A stretch of 18,308 nucleotides of DNA from DASRVA01 sp050732935 (lineage in GTDB: Bacteria; Gemmatimonadota; Gemmatimonadetes; JACCXV01; JAHWKZ01). The notes under the pieces were generated by a model that made no database searches, had not been told where the DNA came from, and saw nothing but the letters and a program-made list of their open reading frames with translations. Of this stretch, positions 8,239 through 15,304 are shown piece after piece. The number at the start of each line of letters is the position of its first letter. Position 1 is the stretch's first letter. Location of the stretch: the NCBI GenBank assembly GCA_050732935.1, contig JBOHRW010000156.1:1-18308 (forward strand), read 5' to 3'. The translations under genes were made by a program, and so were the position numbers.

Positions 8239-8276
8239 CGCCTTCCACCCGTCGACCGGGACCGGGTGGAATGGCG
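8239..8276 (+). promoter_or_regulatory. Stem-loop directly upstream of the ftsZ ribosome-binding site
   Basis: The arm cgccttccacccg (8239-8251) pairs with cgggtggaa (8263-8271) and, after a single bulged T (8272), ggcg (8273-8276). This makes 13 base pairs around an 11-nt loop. It ends 14 nt before AGGAGG and is rich in G-C pairs. As RNA it would be stable and could gate ftsZ translation or protect a processed 5' end. The structure is seen directly; the role is inferred. Confidence 0.7.
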
Positions 8277-8290
8277 TGAACCCTGCAGTC

Positions 8291-8296
8291 AGGAGG
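8291..8296 (+). promoter_or_regulatory. Strong Shine-Dalgarno of ftsZ
   Basis: AGGAGG lies 8 nt before ATG 8305 and is the strongest site in the division cluster. It rules out the longer in-frame start at 8233, whose extra residues do not resemble FtsZ. High, coupling-independent translation suits the large amounts of FtsZ that cells need. Confidence 0.9.
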
Positions 8297-8304
8297 AAAC
8301 CGCC

Positions 8305-9480
8305 ATGCTTTTCGAACTGGATGACGTAGCGGAGCAGAACGCCAGGATGAAGGTCGTCGGGGTCGGCGGCGCGGGCGGGAACGCCGTCAACCGCATGATC
8401 GAGGAGCGCGTGGCGGGCGTGGAGTTCATCTCGGTCAACACCGATTCCCAGGCCCTCGCGCATTCCGACGCGCATCGCAAGATCCAGATCGGCCGGACCC
8501 TCACCCGCGGCCTGGGCTCGGGATCGAAGCCGGACATCGGCCGGGAAGCGATCCTGGAGGATCAGGACGACGTGGCGGAGGCGCTCGACGGCGCCGACAT
8601 GGTGTTCATCACCGCGGGCATGGGCGGCGGCACGGGGACCGGCGCCTCTCCGATCATCGCCCAGATCGCCAAGGAGGGGGGGGCGCTGACCGTCGGGATC
8701 ATCTCGAAGCCGTTCCTGTTCGAAGGCCGCAGGCGCATGCAGATGGCCGAGGACGGTATCGCGCGGCTCAAGGAGGTCGTCGACACCCTGATCGTCGTTC
8801 CCAACGAGCGGCTCCGCTCCGTCGTGGACAGGGACACCACCGTCCAGGAGGCGTTCCGGGTCGCCGACTCGGTCCTGCTCAACGCGACGCGAGGCATCTC
8901 GGACCTGATTACCGTCACCGGCCTCGTCAACGTAGACTTCGCGGACGTCAAGACGATCATGACCGAGACGGGGCAGGCCCTCATGGGAACGGGCTTCGGC
9001 GTCGGCGAAAACCGCGCCGTGGAAAGCGCGCAACAGGCGATCTCGAGCCCGCTCCTCGAGGACATGTCGATCGATGGTGCGAACGGAGTGCTCATCAACA
9101 TCACCGGAGGCCCCGACCTGTCGCTCCACGAGGTGAGCGAGGTGTCTTCGGTGATCCACGACGCCGCCGGCGAGGACGCCAACATCATCTTCGGCGCCGT
9201 CATCGATCCCAGCCTGAAGGGCGAGATCCGCGTGACCGTGATCGCCACAGGAATCGGCGACGAGGCTCGGCGGTCCGAGGCGACGGGACCGGCCGAGGCC
9301 GCTCGACGCGAGGAGCCGCGTCGGAACGCCGAGCCGGCGGTCGTGTCGATGGCCGGGTCCGCCAAGGAGGACGAGAACGTGGACGAGCTGGACGACATCC
9401 TGTCGGCGTTCGAGCTGCAGAACGGTAACCGCAAGGACGACCTGGAGATCCCGGCCTTCATCCGGCGGCAGATGCGGTGA
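8305..9480 (+). CDS. ftsZ: Cell division protein FtsZ
   Basis: Tubulin-like GTPase that polymerises into the Z-ring. The 391 residues contain VVGVGGAGGNAVNRMI near the N-terminus, SVNTD, the tubulin signature GGGTGTG at residues 107-113, PFLFEGRRR, and the T7 catalytic loop with Asn209, Asp211 and Asp214 (NVDFADVK). The core is complete through IRVTVIATGIGD. A linker of about 50 residues follows, then an acidic stretch (VDELDDILSAFEL) and the canonical tail DDLEIPAFIRRQ that binds FtsA and other partners. The start is fixed by AGGAGG at 8291. The gene is separated from ftsA by 300 bp with two inverted-repeat structures, and its stop overlaps the next gene as GTGA (9477-9480), so the M23 peptidase is probably co-translated. 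Confidence 0.98.
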   Translation: MLFELDDVAEQNARMKVVGVGGAGGNAVNRMIEERVAGVEFISVNTDSQALAHSDAHRKIQIGRTLTRGLGSGSKPDIGREAILEDQDDVAEALDGADMVFITAGMGGGTGTGASPIIAQIAKEGGALTVGIISKPFLFEGRRRMQMAEDGIARLKEVVDTLIVVPNERLRSVVDRDTTVQEAFRVADSVLLNATRGISDLITVTGLVNVDFADVKTIMTETGQALMGTGFGVGENRAVESAQQAISSPLLEDMSIDGANGVLINITGGPDLSLHEVSEVSSVIHDAAGEDANIIFGAVIDPSLKGEIRVTVIATGIGDEARRSEATGPAEAARREEPRRNAEPAVVSMAGSAKEDENVDELDDILSAFELQNGNRKDDLEIPAFIRRQMR

Positions 9481-10739
9481 CCCCGCCCTGGCACTCCGTT
9501 CGCCCCCCGTTCATGATGGCGCTCGGGATGGCGGCCGTCGCCTGGTGGGCGCTCGATCCAAACCCGGCACCTGCTCCTCGGAAGGTCGCCGCAGCCCCGC
9601 CAAACCCGCCGGCGATCGTCGACACGCTCCAGTCCAACGAGACGCTATCGGACATCTGGTCGGAGCACGGGCTCGACCCCGAAGATCTGGTGAACGTCGT
9701 CGAGGCGGGCAAGCCCCTCTTCTCGTGGCGGCGCCTGCGCCCGGGCACCGTATCGGAGTTCAGCTTCCTTCCCAGCGGGCTGATCCGCCAGGTCGCGCTG
9801 CGGATCGACCGCGATCGGCGACTGATCTTCCGACGCCGGGCCGGCTCCTTCGAGGGCGAGATCGTCGAGACGCCGTTCCGGCGCGCCACCCGTGAGTTCT
9901 CGACGTGCATCGACGGATCGCTCTGGGAGGCGCTGGCACGCATCGGAGAGGACCCCACACTGGCCGTCGACATGGCCGAGATCCTGGGTGCCCAGGTCGA
10001 CTTCTACACCGATCTGCATCCGGGTGATTGCCTGACAGCCGGAATCACCGCCGACGTTCGGCCGGACGAGTCGTACCGGGTGGTCTCCCTGGACGTGGTG
10101 CGCCTGGATCTGCGGTCGAAGATCCACGAGGCGTACCGCTTCTCGGTGGACGGCGAGCGTTTCGACTACTTCGACGCCGAGGGTCGTTCCCTCAAGCGCC
10201 GCTTCCTCCGCAGCCCGCTCAAGTACGCGCGGATCTCCTCGGGGTTCGGCATGCGACGGCATCCCATCACCCGCCGGCGTGCCGCCCACAACGGCGTCGA
10301 TTACGTGGCGCCGATCGGGACCCCGGTCCAGGCGTCCGGGGCGGGCGTCGTGCGGCGCGCCGGTCGCTACGGCGGGCACGGGAATTTCGTTGAACTCCAG
10401 CACGGGAGTCGTTATCGTACCTCCTACAGTCACCTCTCCCGCATCGCCAGGGGCATACGCCCCGGTGCCCCCGTACAGCAGGGACAGGTCATCGGCTACG
10501 TCGGCTCGACAGGCATGTCGACCGGCGCACACCTCGACTACCGGTTCATGAAGGATGGACGCCATGTCGACCCGCTATCCACCGACCTGCCCACGGCGGA
10601 GCCCATGGAGGCCGAGGATCTGGAGCGCTTTCTCGCGGTCCGCGACGGGCTGCGCGAGCGGCTCGTCCTGGCCGGACCGACCAGCCGGCTCCTGGAGCAT
10701 CCCGGGTTCCCCGGTGAAGACCGCACGGCCGACCGTTAG
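9477..10739 (+). CDS. M23 family murein peptidase with OapA/LysM-like N-terminal domain (MepM/YebA-like)
   Basis: Predicted periplasmic zinc endopeptidase acting on peptidoglycan cross-links, 420 residues. A short hydrophobic segment (about residues 12-25, MMALGMAAVAWWAL) could anchor or export it. A LysM/OapA-like domain follows (TLQSNETLSDIWSEHGLDPEDL), then a Csd3-type middle region (DFYTDLHPGDCL). The LytM/M23 domain runs about 240-375: SGFGMRRHPI, H271-N-G-V-D275 (first two zinc ligands), the catalytic-type H319 in YSHLS, and H352-L-D354. The last motif is usually HLH, so the third zinc ligand is Asp rather than His. A variable tail of about 50 residues ends the protein. GTG 9477 overlaps the ftsZ stop, linking it to division. 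Family is secure; activity is probable but not certain because of Asp354. Confidence 0.88.
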   Translation: MTPPWHSVRPPFMMALGMAAVAWWALDPNPAPAPRKVAAAPPNPPAIVDTLQSNETLSDIWSEHGLDPEDLVNVVEAGKPLFSWRRLRPGTVSEFSFLPSGLIRQVALRIDRDRRLIFRRRAGSFEGEIVETPFRRATREFSTCIDGSLWEALARIGEDPTLAVDMAEILGAQVDFYTDLHPGDCLTAGITADVRPDESYRVVSLDVVRLDLRSKIHEAYRFSVDGERFDYFDAEGRSLKRRFLRSPLKYARISSGFGMRRHPITRRRAAHNGVDYVAPIGTPVQASGAGVVRRAGRYGGHGNFVELQHGSRYRTSYSHLSRIARGIRPGAPVQQGQVIGYVGSTGMSTGAHLDYRFMKDGRHVDPLSTDLPTAEPMEAEDLERFLAVRDGLRERLVLAGPTSRLLEHPGFPGEDRTADR

Positions 10740-12582
10740 GCGGCTCTTCTTCGCGCTGATCGTGATGGCCGGCCCCGCGGCCTGCGGGGATGCCGGAGGT
10801 CCGTCCGATGTCGACGATCAGGCGCCGGCCGCGCCCGACCTGGCAAGGATCGAGGTCGTGCCGCCGGTGGCCGACAGCATCGCGCGACTCGTGGGATCCC
10901 CCGGTGCCGTCGACGCGGAAGCGGATCGGGTGCGCGTCGCGAACCCGGACGCCACGATCCGCAACGGCGGCCAGGTCGTCGAGGCGCTGACCACCCCCGC
11001 TTTCAACGGGAGCTTCCTGCTCGCCGTGCCCGCCGAGCTCGGCGACGCCCTCCGCGTGACCGCCATCGACGAGGCCGGCAACGAGAGCCAGGTCGTGACG
11101 ACGGACACGGGTCCGGAGCCCGACGCGTATACCGGCGAGGCGGTCGGGGACGTCCAGCGCTTCCCGCTCGGCAACGGAGGGGCGGTCACTCTCCCCTTCG
11201 AGACCGGCGAGGAACGTTTCGCGGTGGTCGCACAGTCCCTGAACCCCTCGGGGCAGCCCTTCGAGCTGAAGGTCACGGGGGGGATGGGGGCGAGGATCGA
11301 GGCCCGCGAGCTGGCCGGGGCCGCTCAGCCGACGCACCGCGCGTCAGCCGAGACCAGGATCCGCGAGCTCGAGCGTCGCCTGCTCCCGATCCTGGCGGGC
11401 AGGCCCCAGGCGCCCGCACGCGAGCTGGCGGCCGCTCAGGACATCGGGGATGCGCGGAACTTCTTCGTCATCAACCGGACGGACGAGATCGACGTCAACA
11501 ACCAGGCCCACTTCGACGAGGTCATGGCCACCCTCCGGTACGTGGGCGACAACACGGAGATCTGGGTCGACGATCGCATGCCGGAAGGGAACCTCCCGGC
11601 GAGCGTTCTGCAGTCCATCGGCGACACGTTCGACGACGAGACCTATCCGACCGACCGGGCGGTCTTCGGCGAGGAGAGCGACGTCGACAGCAACGGCCGG
11701 ATCAACATCGTGCTGACCCCCACGGTGAACGCGCTCAACACCGAGGCGTCGGTGGAAGAGGGCGTCGCCCTCTTCGGCTTCTTCTTCGGTGTCGACCTGG
11801 GACCCACGACCGTCTTTCCGTTCAGCAACCAGAGCGAGGTCTTCTACGCGGTCGTCCCGGATCCGGGCAGCGAGTTCAGTCCCCTCGATATCCCGGTGGA
11901 GGGGATCGACGACCTGCTGAGCAGCATCTTCGCCCACGAGTTCGAGCACATGATCAGCGCCAATCAGCACATCCTGGAGCGCAGCGGGCAGGCCGAGGCA
12001 GTATGGCTCGACGAAGGGCTGGCCCACTTCGCCGAGACCCTGAACGGCTTCCACGTCCAGAACCGGCTGCGGTCGGCCCTTTTCCTCGACGATCCGGAGA
12101 ACACGTCGTTGGTGGGGGGTGAGGACACGCTCGAGCGACGCGGCGCCGCATGGCTCCTGGTGCGGTACATGGTCGACCGTTTCGGCGAAGAGATCCTGGG
12201 CCAGCTCGTGCAGACCAGCCTTACCGGCATTCCCAACGTCGAGAGCGTGACCGACCGTTCGATGCCGTTCCTGTTCCACGAGTGGGTCTCCGCGCTCTTC
12301 CTGGACGGCACCAGCGACGATCCGATCTTCGACATCCCGTCGCTCGACGTGCAGGCCGAGTTCCTCCTCGCCAAGCAGATACCCAGCCTGGAGATCGGCG
12401 AATACCTGGGGATCGTGGAGCGGATCCTCGATCCGACATCCGCCGCGACGATCGCGCGGGACGTGAACGGGCTGGCGGCTGCCTATTATGTCATCTCCGC
12501 CGACGGTCCGGGGCCCCAGCCGATCGTCCTCAGCCCGGCATCGGGCGCCAACCTCCAGGCGGCGGTGTTCCGCATCGAATGA
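10714..12582 (+). CDS. Putative secreted gluzincin metalloprotease, M30 (hyicolysin)-like
   Basis: Predicted exported zinc protease, 622 residues from GTG 10714, overlapping the M23 gene by 26 bp. The N-terminus (KTARPTVRRLFFALIVMAG) is a signal sequence ending PAAC, close to but not a perfect lipobox, so lipid anchoring at Cys is plausible. An Ig-like segment (about 40-135, with RVTAIDEAGNES) and a second beta-rich domain follow. The SDVDSNGRINIVL stretch and then HEFEHMI (residues 408-414) with WLDEGLAHFAE (Glu434) fit the HExxH plus downstream Glu pattern of gluzincins, most like peptidase M30. The C-terminal third (helical region with FLFHEWVSALFL, then a beta-rich end) is unassigned. An in-frame extension upstream to 10555 looks like a shadow of the M23 gene. 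Substrate unknown. Confidence 0.75.
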   Translation: MKTARPTVRRLFFALIVMAGPAACGDAGGPSDVDDQAPAAPDLARIEVVPPVADSIARLVGSPGAVDAEADRVRVANPDATIRNGGQVVEALTTPAFNGSFLLAVPAELGDALRVTAIDEAGNESQVVTTDTGPEPDAYTGEAVGDVQRFPLGNGGAVTLPFETGEERFAVVAQSLNPSGQPFELKVTGGMGARIEARELAGAAQPTHRASAETRIRELERRLLPILAGRPQAPARELAAAQDIGDARNFFVINRTDEIDVNNQAHFDEVMATLRYVGDNTEIWVDDRMPEGNLPASVLQSIGDTFDDETYPTDRAVFGEESDVDSNGRINIVLTPTVNALNTEASVEEGVALFGFFFGVDLGPTTVFPFSNQSEVFYAVVPDPGSEFSPLDIPVEGIDDLLSSIFAHEFEHMISANQHILERSGQAEAVWLDEGLAHFAETLNGFHVQNRLRSALFLDDPENTSLVGGEDTLERRGAAWLLVRYMVDRFGEEILGQLVQTSLTGIPNVESVTDRSMPFLFHEWVSALFLDGTSDDPIFDIPSLDVQAEFLLAKQIPSLEIGEYLGIVERILDPTSAATIARDVNGLAAAYYVISADGPGPQPIVLSPASGANLQAAVFRIE

Positions 12583-12585
12583 CCT

Positions 12586-12602
12586 CCACCTGCTCGAGGT
12601 GG
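12586..12602 (+). other. Small stem-loop after the M30-like gene
   Basis: ccacct (12586-12591) pairs with aggtgg (12597-12602) around the 5-nt loop gctcg, starting 3 nt after the stop. No T-run follows, so it is at best a weak or Rho-assisted end, or an mRNA 3' stabiliser. The remainder of the 111-nt gap to the next gene shows nothing recognisable. Confidence 0.4.
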
Positions 12603-12693
12603 CCGAAGAGCGGGACGTCCGGACCGAGACCGATCTGATCGATCCGGCCGGGCGGCCGGGAACCCTCTTCCCCTCGCGGCCGTATGAGGCGAC

Positions 12694-13647
12694 ATGAACC
12701 GCAGGGTCGTGCGCCTGTCCACGGAAGGAACCGCCCTCGTCGGCTTGCTGTCGGCGGTGGCCGGGTTCTCGCCGGCACGGGACGGCGTACGCGACGAGAA
12801 GGCGATCCAGATCGTCCAGCGCTGCCTGGACGCGATCGAGTCCGGTTGGGCCCTCTCGGCCTACGATCGGGCGTCGCGGGTACGAGCGGCGGTCAATGTC
12901 CGCGGGACCCGGCCCGCTGTCGGAGTGACGGCGAACGTGGTCGTGGATCGGCCCGGGCGCCGGATGCGGATCGACGCGGCGGGAGACGTGGGGCCGCTGA
13001 CCCTGCTCGTCGACCGGGAACGGATCCTTCTCTACGCGCCGGCGACCGCCCAGTTCGCCCGGCGGACGGCCGGGTCTCTCGCGCCCGGGGCGTGGATGGC
13101 CGCCAACCTGGCGGCCGAGGTGGCCGCGATCCGGGCGCGGCTGGACGCCGGGTACCCGCTGCTCGTCTACCGCGGCCGGGAGGAGATCGGCGGCCGTGCC
13201 ATGGATGTCGTCGAGGATACGCCAGAGCCGGGCGCGACGGCTACCTACTGGATCGACGCCTCGACCTCCCTGCCGTGGCGGGTGATCCTGTCACGCCCGG
13301 GTCGCGGAGACGTCCGCCTGGACCTGACCTACGGGAACGGGCCGCGTCCCACGGCCGCCGAGCTGCAGATCTGGGGCGAGCGGAGCGTCAGCATCTCGTT
13401 GACCCCGCGCTACGACGGCTCGGGGCGCGTGAGCCGCCTCCAGGCCCTCGCCCGCACGACGACCAGCGGCACGCTGACGACGGACCTCACCTTCGACTGG
13501 TCCCCGGATACGGACCGCGGGTTCTTCGACTTCCAGCCGCCGGCGGGCACGGCCGAGGTCCCTTTCCAGCAGCTCGTCTCGGGGGTCCTCCTGGCGTCGG
13601 CCGGCAAGCTCGGGGCCCTTCTCCAGATCTTCTCGGGGCTGGGCTGA
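12694..13647 (+). CDS. Predicted periplasmic protein, LolA-like fold (DUF2092-like)
   Basis: Hypothetical exported protein of 317 residues. The N-terminus (NRRVVRLSTEGTALVGLLSAVAGFSPA) resembles a signal peptide. The body alternates beta strands in the pattern of LolA/outer-membrane lipoprotein-sorting-like proteins: GVTANVVVDRPGRRMRIDA, LLVDRERILLYAPATAQFAR, YRGREEIGGRAMDVVED, YWIDASTSLPWRVIL, then LDLTYGN. This 'value stored, value displayed as WID..LPxR' pattern is what I associate with DUF2092. Members are thought to bind lipid or lipoprotein in the periplasm, but no function is established. The ATG at 12694 has a TGAGG at 12685-12689, 4 nt away. The stop overlaps the next frame at CTGA (13644-13647). 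Fold is moderately sure; role unknown. Confidence 0.65.
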   Translation: MNRRVVRLSTEGTALVGLLSAVAGFSPARDGVRDEKAIQIVQRCLDAIESGWALSAYDRASRVRAAVNVRGTRPAVGVTANVVVDRPGRRMRIDAAGDVGPLTLLVDRERILLYAPATAQFARRTAGSLAPGAWMAANLAAEVAAIRARLDAGYPLLVYRGREEIGGRAMDVVEDTPEPGATATYWIDASTSLPWRVILSRPGRGDVRLDLTYGNGPRPTAAELQIWGERSVSISLTPRYDGSGRVSRLQALARTTTSGTLTTDLTFDWSPDTDRGFFDFQPPAGTAEVPFQQLVSGVLLASAGKLGALLQIFSGLG

Positions 13648-15203
13648 GGCGGCCGTGGCACCGGCCGCGGCGTCCCCATCCGATCCGGGACGCCTGTCTC
13701 CTGGCGCTCGCCCTGGTCCTCATCGACTGCGGGATTCTCCACGCCCGGCAGGAAGGGTCCGGGCGGGTGGCGGCCATCCTCTCCGCGGCGGAGGCGGATC
13801 TCCGCGGGGGACGTCCGGAGGAAGCCATCGACGGGTTCCGCCGCGCCCAGGCCACGCTGGGCCTGCGCCATCTCTACGGAGGCTCCGAGGAGAGTCGTCC
13901 CGTGGGCGCCTTCGAGGGCGCCAGCGCCCGCCTCCACCGCGGGCTCGCCGAAGCCTATCTCCAGATCGACCGGCCCTACGCAGCGGCGGTCGAGGCGGAG
14001 CACGGCGTCAACGCGGACGAGCAGGACGGCCGACTGTGGACGCTCCTCGGGCTGGCGCGCTATCGCCTGGCACAGGTCGATTCCGCCGGGCTGGCGCTCG
14101 ACCGGGCGGCGGAGCTGGGCGCGGACGATGCGGATCTGCACTGGGGCCGGGCACTCGTGGCCGCCGCCGGGAACCGGATCCCCGAGGCGATCGATGCCGC
14201 GCGGCGCGCGCGGGAGCGCCGGGCCCAGCCCCGCTTCGCCCTGGCCTTGGCACGCTGGTCGGTCATCGCCGGTGATTATGGGGCGGCCGCCGAGGCGCTG
14301 GACGACTTCCTGGATCTGGCGCCCGACGACCCGCGGGCAGCGGGAACGCGGAACCTGGCGCGTTTCTATCGTGAGGTCGCCCGTGCGCCCGCCAACGTCG
14401 TCGAACCGGGAGCCAGCCGGCTGCAGCTCGGCTTCGACCTGAAGCGCGGGGACGAGATTCCCTATGTCCCCGCGCGCATCAACGGGCATCCCGAGGTCTA
14501 CATCCTCTTCGACACAGGCGCCGAGAGAAACGTCATCGATCGTGACTTCGCCGAGTCGATCGGGATCGGCCCCGTGTTCCCCGGCGGGGCGCTGCACGGT
14601 GCGTGGAGGGAATCTCCCGCCGGCCACGCGATCGTGGACAGCCTCCGGCTGGGAAGCTTGACGATCGAGCGAATCCCCTTCGCCGTAACGGATTTCGAGA
14701 GACTTCACCTGCGCCTCCAGGGGGACTATTACATCGCCGCGATCGTGAATCCGGCCCTGCTGCTGCGCGACTTCCTCGTCGTCCTGGACTACCACGAGCG
14801 TCACATCGAGCTGGAGCGCTACGGCCTCGCGGACGTGACGTACGCTGGACGGCGAACCCGTCTCCGCAAGTCGACGACGCCTTTCCACTTCGCGGCCAAC
14901 GGGGTCTGGCCGGTCCTTCCGGCGAGCCTGGACGGATCGCGCGTGCTGCCCTTCCTGGTGGACACCGGGGCCAGCGACCTGCTGGTGAGCCGGGAGACCG
15001 CCGCCGCGCTCAGGATCGATCCCCTGGATTTCGTGGCTTCGGCGGGGGGCCATGCCCGGGAGCGGCTGCGTGGCATCCTGCTGGACGGCAGGCTGAGCGA
15101 GCCGTGGGACATGCAGCTCCACGGCATCCTCGGTTTCCCGTTCTTCCGAGGGATGAGGATGGTCTTCGACTACGAAAACATGACCCTGACCCTGGAGAAC
15201 TGA
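13644..15203 (+). CDS. TPR protein with two retropepsin-like aspartyl protease domains
   Basis: Predicted exported protein, about 519 residues from a likely CTG start at 13644. The basic tail (RRPWHRPRRPHPIRD) and hydrophobic core (ACLLALALVLI) form a signal peptide ending near CGILHA. Residues about 40-260 are alpha-helical TPR-like repeats (GLAEAYLQIDRPYAAAVEAE, LWTLLGLARYRLAQVDSA). Two retropepsin-like domains follow: the first has FDTGAERNVID (Asp290) and ends VVLDYHERHIEL; the second has VDTGASDLLVS (Asp440) and ends ILGFPFFRGMRMVFDYEN. Two DTG motifs in one chain suggest an intramolecular, pepsin-like active site. No ATG, GTG or TTG lies between the preceding stop region and the signal peptide; the first in-frame GTG (13767) would delete it. 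Domain calls are firm, the start is not. Confidence 0.78.
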   Translation: MRRPWHRPRRPHPIRDACLLALALVLIDCGILHARQEGSGRVAAILSAAEADLRGGRPEEAIDGFRRAQATLGLRHLYGGSEESRPVGAFEGASARLHRGLAEAYLQIDRPYAAAVEAEHGVNADEQDGRLWTLLGLARYRLAQVDSAGLALDRAAELGADDADLHWGRALVAAAGNRIPEAIDAARRARERRAQPRFALALARWSVIAGDYGAAAEALDDFLDLAPDDPRAAGTRNLARFYREVARAPANVVEPGASRLQLGFDLKRGDEIPYVPARINGHPEVYILFDTGAERNVIDRDFAESIGIGPVFPGGALHGAWRESPAGHAIVDSLRLGSLTIERIPFAVTDFERLHLRLQGDYYIAAIVNPALLLRDFLVVLDYHERHIELERYGLADVTYAGRRTRLRKSTTPFHFAANGVWPVLPASLDGSRVLPFLVDTGASDLLVSRETAAALRIDPLDFVASAGGHARERLRGILLDGRLSEPWDMQLHGILGFPFFRGMRMVFDYENMTLTLEN

Positions 15204-15204
15204 G

Positions 15205-15227
15205 GGGCGCCCCGAGCGCCCGCCTTT
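15205..15227 (+). terminator. Weak intrinsic terminator after the aspartyl protease gene
   Basis: gggcgc (15205-15210) pairs with gcgccc (15216-15221) around cccga, starting 2 nt after the stop. Only three T residues (15225-15227) follow, so termination here would be weak. Position at the end of the ftsZ-linked gene chain supports it. Confidence 0.45.
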
Positions 15228-15245
15228 CGCCGGGGAGCACAGGTG

Positions 15246-15287
15246 TGGCCCGGAACTTTCGTGGGGGTTGAGCGGATGGCCCGGAAC
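15246..15287. repeat. 11-bp direct repeat flanking the rng -35 element
   Basis: tggcccggaac occurs exactly at 15246-15256 and 15277-15287, 31 bp apart, about three helical turns. The second copy fills most of the promoter spacer, and the first lies upstream of the -35. This geometry fits two operator half-sites bound on one face of the DNA. No regulator gene is visible nearby. Confidence 0.6.
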
Positions 15288-15296
15288 GGCTATCTT
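15268..15296 (+). promoter_or_regulatory. Candidate sigma-70-type promoter for rng
   Basis: The -35 TTGAGC (15268-15273, four of six consensus) and -10 TATCTT (15291-15296, four of six) are separated by exactly 17 bp, in one of the most AT-rich places in the window. Transcription would start near 15302-15304, immediately before the first segment of the predicted terminator switch. Hexamer matches are moderate, so confidence rests on the spacing and location. Confidence 0.55.
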
Positions 15297-15304
15297 CAAT
15301 CTAC

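Noticed and set aside
8233..8304. Longer ftsZ start at 8233
   Set aside because: The added residues are encoded across the stem-loop and do not resemble FtsZ. AGGAGG is correctly placed for ATG 8305.
12684..13643. Upstream extension of the TPR-aspartyl protease frame across the LolA-like gene
   Set aside because: The extension is Arg/Gly/Pro-rich low-information sequence in another frame of a better gene, and the signal peptide at 13647 onward marks the real N-terminus.
13410..15299. Long antisense open frame opposite the aspartyl protease gene
   Set aside because: No recognisable domain, and the + strand frame has clear TPR and DTG motifs. Shadow frame.
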